A stretch of DNA of 64,000 bases from Rehmannia glutinosa (taxonomy: Eukaryota > Streptophyta > Magnoliopsida > Lamiales > Orobanchaceae): assembly GCA_016081115.2 (NCBI GenBank), contig JABTTQ020002177.1, positions 1-64,000 of the forward strand. Direction: 5' to 3'. The translations under genes and the position numbers were made by a program. Positions 27,141 to 39,507 of the stretch are shown in pieces. The number at the start of each line of letters is the position of its first letter. The first letter of the stretch is position 1. The notes below the pieces were generated by a model. It was not told where the DNA came from and did no database searches. It saw nothing but the letters and a program-made list of their open reading frames with translations.

Positions 27141-28099
27141 AACCTCGTCTTGGTCATTAAAGCTTGTTCCAAAATACTAAATATTTCTACAAAATCTTAG
27201 AAGATATATTGCACAAGAGCATAGTAATACTCGAATAATAGAAGACGGGCGTATAATAAACAACATGCTATCTTTAAAACAAATCATCAAAAGGTTTCAT
27301 AAAACATGTAAGTTCAAATAAGCATGAAAGCTATATAAGGTCTCTTTTGACATATGAAAAACCCGAGCATATAGTCGAGACCTCATTTTTAAAAGTATTT
27401 GAACAAGAGTTTTGACAAGAATAAATATGTGAGCAATCAAATGCACAATTTTGAGAAGGATGAAAATCAAATGTTTTATCAAAACAAAATATGGTCTTTA
27501 CAAGTCTCGGATAAAACAAGCTTTATCGAATAGTGCCTTTTTTAAAAATCAAAAAATTCTCTTAATGGCACTTTTAGTATGAAATACTGAAATATCTTGA
27601 AGAGCAAACACATAGGGCATGACAAAAATATATCAAGTCAAGAGATGAATAACAATGGTGAGCGTCAAGATAGTTTATGTCTCTCTTATCAAATAATGAG
27701 TGGATAACTATTGATGAAGATATATAAATCTTACACAATTCTTAAAACAAATCTTGCACAAAAGCATAATGGTACAAGTGTAGGCTAAAGCAAAAGGAGA
27801 TGTACAAATATGCTTATCTTTATATAAATCATAAGAGATAATAAAGCACATTAACTTAATAAATGCACAAGGGTTTTAAAAACATCATCATAAAAGTCTC
27901 CTTTTCAAAATATTTTAAAAACACAAATATATATTGAAGACTTTAATTTTAAAAATAAATAGTTGAAAACTCATTTTACAATTAAAGCCTGAAATAAAAA
28001 CATCATCTAACAAAATAAAATGCGTATTAAAATAGGGAGATCGGTTTACCAAATTCATTTCCATGGGTTGTGTCTTTCCCATTGTTGATGGTATCTTCC
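27141..28099 (-). other. B1 internal sequence, no clear domain
   Basis: AT-rich stretch in which protease and integrase would be expected. Short frames exist (27297-27519) but carry no DSGCS, HHCC or DDE features I can see. There is a loose internal similarity between about 27180-27300 and 27710-27830 (both with ATCTTACACAA / TTGCACAA-AGCATA-type text), which hints at a duplicated filler segment. Confidence 0.3.
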
Positions 28100-29304
28100 T
28101 TTGAAAATCATCTTGTAGATGATAGCTTCTCCAATTGCTCCATTTCAATGATTATGTCCTTCCCATTGTTGATAATGTCTTTCTCTTGAAATTCATTGTG
28201 GTGATGTCTTCTCCTTTGATTAAATGAGGCGGTCATTTGATGTCTTCTTGGCGGCATAAATTTTCCTTGATTATTATTCCGTCGGGTATCTAATACGACA
28301 TTGTTTTGTGGTACCCTCAAGTGTTTGGGTCCTTTAGGATTAGCTTTGAGACTTTTGGGTCTCCAAAAATAATTAGAGCTATTTCTAGAGACAAGTATTA
28401 CAGTATGACCACTTTTTACCACAATAAAAACAATAAATAATTCTAGGAGCATAATGACTAATATGCATAGAGACTTGATTCTTTTTCATATGATTTACAA
28501 CATTGAGCTTATGATCAAGTTCTAGTTTGAATTATCACAACTATGAATATCAACAATTTTGGTCATTTTTTCAGTTACTCAAGTTGAATTTTGATAAATC
28601 CTTTTTTCATGCAATTAATATCCTCAACAAGAGTACTATTTTCTTTTCAACGTTTCTAACCTTATCAAGTGTGGTGGTGTGAGCACATGAAAGTGATTCA
28701 TAGGAAGTAAATAAACTATCTTATCATTTTTCAAGACATTGAATTCCTTTTTTCAAATTTTTGTATTTAACAAGTAAGCTTTGGAATTCATTTTGAAGCT
28801 CATCAAAATTAGTTTGTAATTCATTATCATAGGAAGTAGAAGGTTTAGAACTTACCTCGTTTTCTTGAAGCCCATAAGACAACGTTAGTATTCATCGTCG
28901 TCGGAAGTTGTGGAGCTCATCCCATGTTGTTGGGTTTGAAGTTTACCCATTTGAGAAGTAGATGCTTTTGTGTGACTCTTTCATTTGCATATACTTCTTT
29001 TATTTTCTCCATACTTCATGTGCCGATTGAATTCCTACAATATGATCATATTCCAAAATGGTAAGTGAACAATACAAAATATTAAGAGCTTTACCATTTA
29101 AGGAGATGATTTCTTCTCTTCATCATTGAGCTCCTTGAAGGCTTTGGAGGTGTGAGGTGTGTTTTTCATCGGAATGGATTCTCCATTAATATCGAACCCG
29201 CAACCTTGTAGATAGCATTTCATTCTTTCTTTACAAAATGTATAATTTTTGGAATCAACTAGTGGGTGGCTTGGTGGTGGAGGCGCTGGTAAGGTAGACT
29301 TCAT
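28100..29304 (-). pseudogene. gag remnant of B1
   Basis: Starts at ATG 29304. The first 68 codons include DSKNYTFCKERMKCYLQGCG, a close match to DANNYAFWKDRMECFLQGCG of B2 gag (55089). Farther along, minus-strand text at 28800-28480 has a coiled-coil-like pattern (LSCAHTTTLDKVRN, FNLS), and at 28370-28310 an ANPKGPKHLRVP segment resembling the GPK-x-x-WVPK motif near the gag-pol border of some copia elements. Frames are interrupted, so no product is expected. Confidence 0.65.
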
Positions 29305-29365
29305 TCGTGGTCGATGATCGTTCCTCTTTACTCGCGATGTGGAGCAGAGCTTGCCAAAAAGTTTG

Positions 29366-29379
29366 GCTTTGATACCACT
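29366..29379 (-). promoter_or_regulatory. tRNA-Met primer-binding site of B1
   Basis: On the minus strand the sequence next to the LTR end reads GTGGTATCAAAGCC, one base from the TGGTATCAGAGCC of B2. It fixes the orientation of B1 and the inner border of its 5' LTR. Confidence 0.7.
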
Positions 29380-30703
29380 TGTAAGTCAAGTGGCTACGAT
29401 AATCTAGAGGGGAGGGTGAATAGATTATCTCCATTTTCGATTACCTCTTTTGAATAAAACAATGAGAGACAAGAATAAAGGTGCGGGAAGTAAACAACAC
29501 GTGTCGATTTATAGAGGTTCAACCCACTCAGGGCCTAATCTACCACCCCAAGATCTCCAGGATGGATTTCAAAAAGAAAAAAAGATTTTATTAATTATCA
29601 AAATTAATACAACATCATCTTACAACATCACTTTGAAGAGCACCACACTCTTCTTCAACACCACTTTGGAGATGACCACAATCTCCCCTGAAGATTACCA
29701 CAATCTTCCTTCAACGACACCTTGTGAAGATCACCACAATCTTCCGACTTGAAGAATACCAAATTCTTCAATACCTCGAAAAGCACCACACTCTTCAATA
29801 AGAAGATCACCACAATCTTCGCTTTATCACCTAGATCATCCAAGTGTGTTCTTACCACAAGAACACTCACAAGGATATCTTGTGTTGAATGATAACCCAA
29901 ATTCAAGATTACAACTCGATAATGAATAATACAAATTTGAGTGCAAGTCTAATAAAAAAATAAAGCCTAGACCTCAAGATGTGAAAGTGATAAGCTAAAG
30001 AGCAAATTACAACAAGAATAATAACAATGAAGAACAAATGTGTTTGCTTGAATGTATCTTGTTGTGTTGTAGTATTCTCTCTCATTGTGTTGCTTCAAAT
30101 CTTCCTCTATTTATAGGAGATGATTGATCATTGATAGGCTCCTCTTGGGAACTGATTTCTACAAAAAATTGCAATTAAAATCAAGATTATAGTCAGAGAA
30201 ATCAATCCCACAAATTAGGGAAAAGTTGTATGTTGCACAACGGTTAGAATTTCTTTGTCAAACCATAGAGCGACCGTGCGCACTGTCTGAGAGAAAGAAA
30301 AAAATACAACAAAAATACATAGCTCGAGGTCCAGGGGTCCGGCCAGGTCGACCATGGGTCCGCCGTCGCCCCCATAGGGGCCAGGTCACTGCTCAAGTTT
30401 TGAGAAAGCAGAGAACGTCACGTAATCTCTTGAGGCACCGGTAAGCCCTTTGTGCGACCGATCGACCTCAGGTTTTTCAAAACGTCTCATTTGTTTTAAA
30501 GCCGATCTTTCGGACAGGGTTGTAGGTTGAACACGAGATAAAAGTGTTGTCCAATATTTTATCGAAAATAAACTTGAAGAAATACTCCAAAAAATTAGTA
30601 AAAATAATTTAAATCATTTAGGAGTATTTGGACAACAATTAAAAACATTGTTTTGGTATAAAAACAAAATCATCAAAATCATGATAAAACCATTTATCAA
30701 ACA
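29380..30703 (-). repeat. 5' LTR of B1
   Basis: Reverse-complement copy of the B-family LTR. Its minus strand has CCTATAAATAGAGGAAG near 30103-30119, a good TATA box also present in the B2 3' LTR (57320-57335). The GC-rich motif cluster lies at about 30250-30540. Confidence 0.75.
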
Positions 30704-32008
30704 TTTGTGTCGACCGTGAAGCCAAGTGAAGGTTGATCAAGTGATAGGAAAAGCTTTGTCTCGATCGATTGTCAGCAGTGAGTCATTCAAAATTATTGAA
30801 ATCAAATGTCAAAGTGGTATGCGATGAGACAAGACTTGAAGAAAGTGAAAGAGATCCGTTGTCAACACAAGTCGATGCTTTGCTAAATATAGGCATAATG
30901 TCGGGTTTCCAGCAATAAAGTTGTTTTTCTTTGAAAAAGAGTGCAAAAGCAAGAAACCAATGAGATGTACACGAAAACCTGCGAGAGATGAAGGAAAAGG
31001 CTGTAGAGCATTGAATTCATGGTACGATCCACATTAATCTTTGCAAGACAAGACATGCCAACAACCTATGAGTATGATTTGAAATGAGTGTCTATCTCTT
31101 CAACATACATAATTTCAAATCTACACTATAAAAGTGAGGAAGCAAGTGAGAGAAAAGAAAACCGAGTTTATTACAAGCATACAAGCAATCAAGCAATAAC
31201 CGCAAATTATCTCAATCTTTCAAAGATATCCTCAAGCCAAGATTCAAAGGAACTCAATCAACACATTTAGTAAAGGAAAGATTACTTCACCGAGTTGAAG
31301 AGGAAGTTATGTTTAAAGAACAAAGGGTCTACTCTCCAAGGTTGAAGGAGAAGTAGTAAGGTTCAAGTTTGAAACGAGAGGCTTTAGACTCGTTGGAGGG
31401 CTCTGTGATCAAATCCAAAGAGTTTGAAGGAGCCAAGTAGCAAGACATCGTGTTGTGAAAAGCCGAGTACCAAGAAGCGGTGGTTGTGTGATCAAAGCTA
31501 ACTCCATTGTTGACCGCTTTGTAACCAAGATTTTGTTACTTAGTGGATTCATCCGGGAGTTGGAGAAGAGTGGATTAAAGGAATTACCCATTCCTCGAAC
31601 CTTTATAAAAATTGCTTGTGTCTTATTTACTTACAACACATTTAATTCTTGCACTCATTTTATATCATTTTGCTAAGTTATAATTGTTGAACTCATTGAT
31701 AATAACAATTGCTAAAACAAGTGTTGCAAAACAAGTTTAAAATCATAAGGGTGAAAAGTCTTGTTGAACAAAACCAAATCAATTGTTATTTAAGTGTTAG
31801 GCTGAAAAGTTGCCAAGTTATACTATCAATAGCTCGGTCGATTTTGTTGAGTGGATAACTCTACTTTGAGTAAGTCAACCTATTTTGTTCCTCAAGGATT
31901 AAGTTGATTTCGTAAAACTCTAAAAATAATTTAAAAGGACTAAATCGAAAAATTAGTGCGGTTTATTCAACCTCTACTAAACCTTACTCATCACATTTAG
32001 GACCTACA
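30704..32008 (+). repeat. 3' LTR of A1, second part
   Basis: Resumes the A-family LTR after B1 and runs to AGGACCTACA at 32008, the family's LTR end. Joined lengths (178 + 1,305 bp) agree with the 5' LTR. The short frames inside (31088-31270, 31455-31676) are not genes. Confidence 0.75.
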
Positions 32009-32661
32009 CTCTATATCTTGTGCGATCCCATTTGGCTTGCCATACGCATCCATATCCATCTTGATATAAATATTCATAGGAATATTCAAATATGGTTTTC
32101 TTCCATACCAAATTTCTTCATTAAATTCCTGGTATGCTTGATTTGACTTATGAAAGTCCCATCATTCATTTTCTTGACTTGAAGACCAAGGAAGAAAGTC
32201 AGCTCTCCCATCATACTCACTCAAACTTTCCTTGCATAAAGTTTGAGAATTTGTCACACAACCCTTTATTTGTAGATCCGAAGATGATGTCATCCATATA
32301 TATTTGAATAAGCAAAATACTTTCTCCATCTTGAATTATGAAGAGTATTATGTCAACTTTTTCGTTGGTGAATCCATTGTCTATTAGGAATCGAGACAAT
32401 GTATCATAACATACTCTTGGTGCTTGTTTCAAACGACATAATGCTTTCTTGAGCTCGTAGCTTTATCTCAATAGTTTTACTGCTCAAAACCTGAAGAGGT
32501 GTTCCACATAGACTTTTTCTTCTAAAAGTCAATTCAAAAACGCACTCTTCACATCCATTTGATAGACTGTGAAGTTCTTGTGTGCAGCATAAGCAAGAAA
32601 TATCCTTATTTCTTCCAATCTGGCAACATGTGCAAATGTTTCATCAAAATCTATACCTTCA
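32009..32661 (-). pseudogene. Reverse transcriptase remnant of element A2
   Basis: Minus-strand Sirevirus-type RT. From 32661 downward: EGIDFDETFAHVARLEEIRI, then YQMDVKSAFLN, a decayed stretch, KQAPRVCYDTLSRFLIDNGF, and the catalytic IYMDDIIFGS at about 32314-32285 (YMDD), followed by CDKFSNFMQGKFE. The frame then breaks near 32217. It matches A1's own pol, so this is another copy of the family in opposite orientation. The gene continues at 11920 on the other side of A1 and is cut at 32661 by the gypsy element. Confidence 0.8.
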
Positions 32662-33621
32662 TGTAATGCCCAAGAATTTCCATTATAAAATAAACAAGCA
32701 TGCACCCAATCTTTAACAATGAAAAAGAACACGAATAATTTAAAAATAAAATAAACTAATCCAATTGTAGCGGAAACAACGTATCTCATGGATAACAATT
32801 ATTCATCATCTAATCCTATCAATTACGGATGATCTTGAAATAAAAACTAATGACTTAAACAACTTGAAAAGAGATCAAATAGTTCAACATAATTTTGTTT
32901 TTTAAAATTAAAAACTCATAAAATCCATACGCCTTTTCATATCCACCGCCTTTAGCCAGCGTCATCACCTTCACTTGAAAGGTTGGTTTATATATGAGTG
33001 AGCGACATAGCTTAGTGGAGTAAAAATTGTCCAAGATAAATACACAGAAATTTCACATTAACATGCAAATACAATCCAATTGAACATAGCATAAATGCTT
33101 TGAAAAACCATAGACATAGACATAGATCGCACTGTAGGGGTTCCACTGAGGGATACACCAAACCCGGACCTCTTGAGTCCCTGGCACATGGGTGTCTAAA
33201 GAAACAATACTACACATCATACAAAATAACTAAGCATTTAACAAGGGTAATAAAAAGTTTAGAAAACAAACTCCATCTTAAAACGTTGCTTGAAAACAAG
33301 TCGAACTTAAAATTTTTGGATGCAAACACGCCTAATCCTCGCTCGATAAGTCGCCTAACATAGAAAAATATAGTACTAATCAAAGCCTCGAATATTCTAA
33401 TCTTAAAACTTAGAATTAATAATAATAATCTAAAAATCGTAATTTAGGTTTAATGAAATATAAATAAGTTTGAGGTTAAATTGAATTTGAAGGTCAAGTT
33501 GGGGTCAAAAGGCTAAAAAAACAGGAAATTGAAATGGTGCCCAGTGCATTTTTTGTAGACAAGTTGGGAACCAAATTCCCAATTTGGTTCAACTCAAGTC
33601 CCAACATAGCTACCCCCACTT

Positions 33622-33674
<53 letters not shown>

Positions 33675-34577
33675 TTTCTCTCTCGTTTCCATCTCCCAAC
33701 TCTTTCTTTTTCCTCTTTCTTTCTCTTTTTTTTTCTCCTTTTTTTTCTACTTTTTTTCGGTTTCCGTCAACATCCCCAAATCCCTTTCTTTCTATTTTCT
33801 TTCTTTTTCCCTCAACTTTTTCTCCCCATCCCTTCTCTGTTTCGCGTACATCCTACTCCTTCCCCCTCTTTTCTTTTTTTCTATTCCTCTCATGACCGAC
33901 TCACACGCACTGACACACGGCGGCCGACGGGCGACAACGAGGTGAATGGTTTTCGTGCATGATTAAGGAATTTTTCCGACGAAAAAGGCTGAATCGTGGT
34001 GGTTTTTTCAATGGGTTCTCGGTTTGGATTTTTACGGTGAAAATAGAGGGCGGGCATAATTAGTGTTTGGGATTCAAACTTTTCGGTGAGTTTCTTGTTG
34101 GGTTTGTGTATTTTAATGGTTTCGGTTTTCGTGCATGATTGTGGGATTTTTTGGTTTCTTTGAGTTGTGGTGGGGAAAGAACGTGTGAAGCAAAATAAGA
34201 AAAAATAAATTGTTTACCTTGCTTGGATAGAGAACTCGTGGAGAAAAAAAAATATTTGGACTGCAAAATTGTGTTTATAAGCTTGTTTAGGGTTAAGAGT
34301 CCTAATATGAAGAAAAATCTAATAAATCAATCGGTTAGGATTTTAAATCTGATAAGATGATAAGAGATAATGAATTTGATAGATTTGAAATTTAGAATCG
34401 TGTATATCTTGATATTCTTGGAATCCTACTTGGAGTAGGACTTGTCAATAGGCTAAATTGGCAATGGGTTCATACGAAATAGGCTTGACTTAAACTTGGG
34501 CTTGGTTAATTGGGCATTGGACTAGAAAATTTGATCTTGGATTTTAAAAGGCCCAAATAAAAACTGGGGTATTAAAT
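32662..34577 (-). repeat. 3' LTR of the chromovirus element
   Basis: About 1.9 kb. The ends form an imperfect inverted pair: TGTAATGCCC at 32662-32671 and GGGTATTAAA at 34568-34577, as expected for LTRs of the TGTAAxxCCC...GGGxxTTACA type. It includes a (CT)n run and pyrimidine-rich stretch (33620-33880) and several short frames that only reflect that composition. Confidence 0.6.
33625..33670. repeat. (CT)23 microsatellite
   Basis: An uninterrupted run of about 23 CT units inside the gypsy LTR, followed by another 200 bp of T/C-rich sequence. It generates spurious Ser-Leu frames. In LTRs such pyrimidine runs often lie in the leader; no function is shown here. Confidence 0.9.
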
Positions 34578-34599
34578 ACTATTTCCCTAAAAAATAATT

Positions 34600-37500
34600 T
34601 CATCCTCGAAATTAAACTTACCTAACAAAGATTGAACCTCGGATGTGATGCAAAGATCTCGTCATTGCGTTCCCAGTACCCTCTTCTTGGCTATGTTCAC
34701 TCCATTGACTTTTGATTAACTCAACATCTTGATTTTGTAACTTGTGCATCTTTTATTGCCACTGATTTCTCCTCGTATGCTTATCGATTTTATGGTCTCG
34801 TAATCAACAACATGGTTTGGATCCGGCATGTACCTGAAGTAACATGGATATGCAAAAAAAATTATGTATTCCTGACAATACTGGCGCAAGACCAGTCTAT
34901 ACGCTACTCTCCCAACTCGCTCTAGAATTTTGTACGGTCCAACATATCAGAGATTGAGCTTCCCTCTCTTACCAAATCTGAAAATCCCTTTCGTCGGTGA
35001 TACTCTCAGAAAAACTTTCTCGCCTACAACAAACTGTAACTCTTTTCTTTTTGGATCAGCATAATACTTCTGTCAATCCTGTGCCACTTTAATCCTTTCT
35101 CTTATCTTCTCTATGGCTTCAACTATTCTTTTGACAATGTGAGGTCCCAAAAATTTCTTCTTTCCAACTTCATCCCAGTGAATTGGTGACTAAGTTTCCC
35201 ATATTATGCGTAGTATGGAGCCATTCCAATAGTTGACTAATAACTGTTATTATAAGGAAATTGAATCAGTGGCAAGTGTCGTTCCCAACCCCTCCGATAT
35301 CCAACATACATTATCTAAGCATGTCCTCCAGTGTCTGTATCGTCGTTTCAGACTGTCCATCTGTTTAGGGATGAAAATCGGTACTGAATTGTAATCTCGT
35401 CCCCATTGCTCTTGGAATCCTTTCCAAAAATTTGAAGTAAACCTTGTCTTTGTCGGACACAATTGAAACTGGCACCGTGTAATCTCTCACAATCTCCTCG
35501 ATGTCCAATTCAGCAAGTTGTTCCATCTTGAAAGTCATCTTAACTGCAAGAAATGTACGAGTCTTCGTTAATGTCAATGATAACCCATATAGATTCGTTT
35601 CTCTATTCGGCCTCGGTAAACCAGTCACAAAATCCATTATAACATGATCCCACTACCACTCTTGGACCTCAAGTGGTTGCAGCAACCCCGATGATCGTTG
35701 GTGTTCTGCTTTGATTTGTTGACAAGTCATGCATCTCTCCATGAATGATGCAATAGACCCCTTCATGTTTCTCCACCAGAAAATATTTCTCAAGTCACGA
35801 TACATCTTTGTACCTCCTGGATGCACCATGTAAGGTGTACAATGAGACTCTTCTAAGATTTCCCTTATTAGATTCTCGTCTTTTGGCACATAGACTCTCC
35901 CTTCATAAGTAAGCGTACCGTTTGGTGCTTTAGCGAAACCTCTAATGTTTCCTTCTAAAGTTTGCTCTCTCATTTTGCATAGAAACTTATCCTTCGTTTG
36001 TGCCTCCTTGATCCGATTTCTCAAAGTCGGCTCTGCCACCATAGTAGATATGATAGCTTTGGTGTTAGTTGGTGGTACTACCACATCCATTTTCATATTG
36101 GTGAATTCTTGATCATTTGCTCTTGTTCCATGATCATACTCATCAATTCACTAGTGTTCTTCCGACTAAAAGCCATCTACCACCACATTGTCTTTACGGG
36201 TGATAGTGGATTGTACAATCATAATCTTTGACTAGCTCCAACAATCTTCGTTGTCTCATGTTCAATTCTTTCTATGTGAAGAAGTACTTGAGACTTTTGT
36301 GATCCGTATTTAAATCACATTTCCCTCCGTATAGGTAAATGTCGCCATATCTTGAGGGCATGTACTATGGATGCTAACTCAAGTCATGCGTGGGATAGTT
36401 AAGCTCATGTTGCTTCAATTGTATCGAGACATATGCTATCACCTTCCCCTGTTGCACGCAGTACACATCAAGACCTTGTTTTGACTCATCATTACAAATA
36501 ACGAACCCTTCAGATCCATTAGGTATCATCAAAATAGCGCGGTAACCAATCTTCATTTGACTCTTGGAAGTGGTTTCGCATTTCTCACTCCACTGGAATT
36601 TCTCTCCCTTTCTCGTCGGTCGGGTAAGTGGTCCTACAATCTTGGCAAAACCCTCAATGAATCATCTATAATATCAGCAAGTCTAAGCTGCGTACCTCTC
36701 TTCTGATCGATTGCGCTCCATTCATTAATAGCCTCCACTTTGGTGGGTCCACTTCAACACCATGGGCGGTAACTACATGACACAAGAACACCACTTGCTC
36801 CAGCTAAAACTCACACTTCTTGAACTTCGCATAGAGTTTCTCTTGGTGAAGTGTCTCAGCACTATTCTCAAATGCTCTATGTCTTTGATGTTTATCATTT
36901 GAATAGATCAAGATGTCATCGATTAACACAATGACTAATTGATCTAAGTAAGGATGAAACATTATGTTCATCAAGTCGATAAAGACCGTTGGTGTGTTGC
37001 TTAACCCAAATGGCATCATAGTAAACTCGTAATTCCCATATCGGTCTAAGCGATGTTTTGGGTATATCCGCTTCTTTGATCTTTGATGATACCCGATCTC
37101 ATATGAATCTTCAAGAAAACTCCAGCTCCCCTTAATTAATCAAACAGATCCTCAATGCTGGGTAAGGGGTATTTGTTCTTGATGGTGAGATTGTTCAGCT
37201 CTTGATAGTCGATACACATCCTCATTATAATGTTTTTCTTCTTAACGAACAATACATGTGCTCCCCATGGAGACACACTCGGTCTCACATAGACATTATC
37301 CGGTAATTCTTATAATTGCACCTTTAGTCTTTCAACTCCTTAGGTGCCATTCTGTATGGTGCCATTGATGTTGGTGTTGCTCCCGACACCAGATCAATCG
37401 TGAACTCCACCTGTTGGTCTGGTGGCATTCCAGGTAAATCCTCTAGAAAAACATTAGGGTACTCCCAAGTGATCGGGATATCGGCGGTTGTTCTCTCTTC

Positions 37501-37940
37501 AATCAGGTTAGCCATTACATTTACCAAGAGTGCTTGGTATTTTCCATTCTTAGCATCTTCACAACTTTCATTGTTGATATAACTCATGGTGAAACACGAT
37601 TTAGTCCCATGGAAAGTGAAATTCGCTTTTCAGGTACATGGAAATCTATTTCCCTCTCGTAACATTTGGATGTTTGATCATTATGGCTTAACCAATACAT
37701 TCATAGATTATTTTAAAGTCCTTCATCTTTATAACATATCGGTTCACTTCTAGAGTTATTCCTTCTATGTTCGATTATACCTCGCTTTACTCTATGTTCG
37801 GCCACTATAGTTTTACCCGATGATATGCTAACCCCCAAAGGTTCCCCAATATACTCACTACCCCGCCCTGCTCAGGGCGCAAACCTAACATAAAGCTCTT
37901 AGCCTTCTTCTAGTCCATTTTCATCAAGTGGATAACATAT
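34600..37940 (-). pseudogene. pol remnant of the chromovirus element
   Basis: Minus strand, in order. Pre-RT: YPNVFLEDLPGMPPDQQVEF at about 37460-37400. RT: MMPFGLSNTPTVF and LIDDILIYSND (catalytic box IDD, about 36925-36890). RNase H: a 60-codon piece at 36556-36374. Integrase zinc domain: H..H..C..C at 35860-35700 (YMVHPGGTKMYRDL ... CMTCQQIKAEH). Integrase core: MDFVTGLPRPNRETN at 35637 and IVSDKDKVYF at about 35465. Tail: YRLVL... and YMPDPNHVV at about 34830, then ELIKSQWSEHSQEEG near 34720-34675, a chromodomain-like end. Stops and shifts between the pieces make it non-functional. Confidence 0.8.
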
Positions 37941-37947
37941 CGCTATT

Positions 37948-39386
37948 TGTTGGAAAATTTATTGTATAGATTTTGATGATCTATGTAAATCTAATATTAG
38001 AAAGTTGGCACAACATTTTACATTATAAATTCAACTATGTAATAGATATGATCTATGAAATTTGAGTCAAAGAAGCCAAGTTGAAGTGAGATGTTGATGA
38101 AGATCAAGGTGAAGATTCAAGCGTATTTGCGGTGAGTGGCCTAAGCCAAGTTTGATCAAGTACCAAAAAGCTATCTAAGTCAGCAGACTAACAACTAAGT
38201 CACTCCCAGATGTTTGGAGAAGACTCTCGAAAAGGGGTTCAAAAAAATGACTCAAGAAAGTGAAGATGTCCATTGATAAGTAAAGTCAAACATTCTTGAA
38301 AGAGGAAAGGATACATCCGCAACCTTAAAGTTGTTTCTTTGAAAAGAGTACAAAAGCTTGGGAACCAATGGGATGTTCTGCACACTGCGGTTCAGGAAAA
38401 ACTGCGGAAGCGTTAAACAAAGGTTGGGTCAACATCAATTCTGCATAACAAGATAAGCCAAGCGACCATGGACGTGGAGTTTGAAAATACATCTATCTCT
38501 TCAACGAATATAATTTTAAAGCCACTATAAAAATTTGAGTCATGAGAGAGGGTACGAGCAATAACGAGAGAATTCAAGCATTACGATAAAAAAAGAGCAA
38601 TCAAGCTAAATACTCTCAAGCATCACACGAAATCCACAAGCCTAAAATTCAAGACTATCTAACCAACACTTTTAGTGAAGGGAAGAAAAGCAAAAAGCTG
38701 TTGAAGAGGACACTTGTTGAAAAACAAAAACGCACATCGAGCTCAAGGAAGTGCATTGAGGTTCTAGTTGAACCAGGCTTTGGATTAGTTGGGCGGATTA
38801 GATTATCAAATCCAAGAATTGAAGGAGTGAAGTAGCGAGGACAACTATCTGTGAAAGCGAGTTCGGGAGTGAAGCGGTTTTGTGTGATCAAGGCTTGCTC
38901 GATTTGTTCATCCTTTTTGTAACTCATTGTTGCATTAGTGGATTACCTCCGGGGAGTTGGAGAAAGAGTTGAGTAGAGGAATTACCCCATCTCGAACTCC
39001 TATAAATTGCTCTGTGTCTATTTACATTCAGCACATTTATTTCTTGCACATTTATATATGTTGATTGATAAATTTGCTAAGTCAACTAATAATAACTTAA
39101 ATTAAAGTGTTGAAAAATATATTTCAACCTAAGGCGTAAGACTTCCTCACGAAAACCAAGTTAGATGTATCTATAAAAGGTCACTTCACTCAGCTTAGTT
39201 ATTCTATTAATAACTCTCTCCAGTCTGTTGAGTGGCTAACTCTACTGTTGACGTTGAACTAAGTTGTACCTCAAGGATTTAGCTGACTTGTGATTAAAGC
39301 TCTGATTTAAAGGACAAAAATTAAAAATTGGTTAAGTCTATTCACCCCCCTTATAGATTTAACACAAACACCCTTTGGGACCTACA
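37948..39386 (+). repeat. 5' LTR of outer element A3
   Basis: Starts TGTTGGAAAATTTATTG and ends GGGACCTACA, 1,439 bp. Its start differs from the A1 LTR (TGTTAGGAAAAATTTGATT) and agrees with the truncated LTR at 51866, so these two are likely the LTR pair of one element. Left flank is CTATT; the other flank is lost, so the target duplication cannot be tested. Confidence 0.8.
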
Positions 39387-39388
39387 AG

Positions 39389-39401
39389 TTGTATCAGAGT
39401 A
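39389..39401 (+). promoter_or_regulatory. tRNA-Met primer-binding site of A3
   Basis: TTGTATCAGAGTA directly follows the LTR end and differs by one base from TGGTATCAGAG over its core. Confidence 0.65.
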
Positions 39402-39507
39402 GTTGGTTCGAAGAACCTTCAACAATGGTTACTGAACTAGATCTTAATCTTTTTAAAAGATACAACACTTAACGCGTTTTTAAAACTTTCCTTTAAAAGT
39501 TATTATC

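Larger units (their letters stand above)
24157..30703 (-). mobile_element. Copia element B1, inserted in the 3' LTR of A1
   Basis: About 6.5 kb with two LTRs (24157-25432 and 29380-30703) that are reverse complements of the B2 LTRs at 53815-57954. Between them, on the minus strand, lie gag (29304 downward) and an RT fragment. The flanking A1 LTR continues in register across it. Both junctions show the string ATTTGT, but allowing for LTR ends at TGT..ACA the 5-bp flanks (CAATT and TTTGT) are not identical, so the target duplication is not clean. Protease and integrase were not recognised, so part of pol is missing or decayed. Confidence 0.75.
32662..37947 (-). mobile_element. Chromovirus-type Ty3/gypsy element (Tekay-like), 5' part missing
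   Basis: Minus-strand order from 37947 downward: end of protease region, RT, RNase H, integrase with HHCC and catalytic core, a chromodomain-like tail, and a 3' LTR (34577-32662). Gag, most of the protease and the 5' LTR are not in the window because the A3 LTR begins at 37948. The element sits in the RT of A2: A2's frame stops at GIDFDET exactly where the LTR end begins. The chromodomain type and clade are by resemblance to Tekay/Del elements. Confidence 0.75.

Noticed and set aside
30226..30444. Arg/Pro-rich open frame
   Set aside because: It is the GC-rich motif cluster of the B1 5' LTR read on the wrong strand.
24150..30710. ATTTGT at both ends of B1 as a target duplication
   Set aside because: The string overlaps the LTR end bases TGT and ACA; the true 5-bp flanks differ, so I do not claim a clean duplication.
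11917..32013. Target-site duplication for A1
   Set aside because: Flanks are CAAGTGTAA and CTCTATATC; the 5 bases next to the LTR ends do not match even allowing a one-base shift.
33534..33962. Open frames of 142 and 103 codons with Ser-Leu runs
   Set aside because: They translate the (CT)n microsatellite and the T/C-rich tract of the gypsy LTR; no codon bias or domain.
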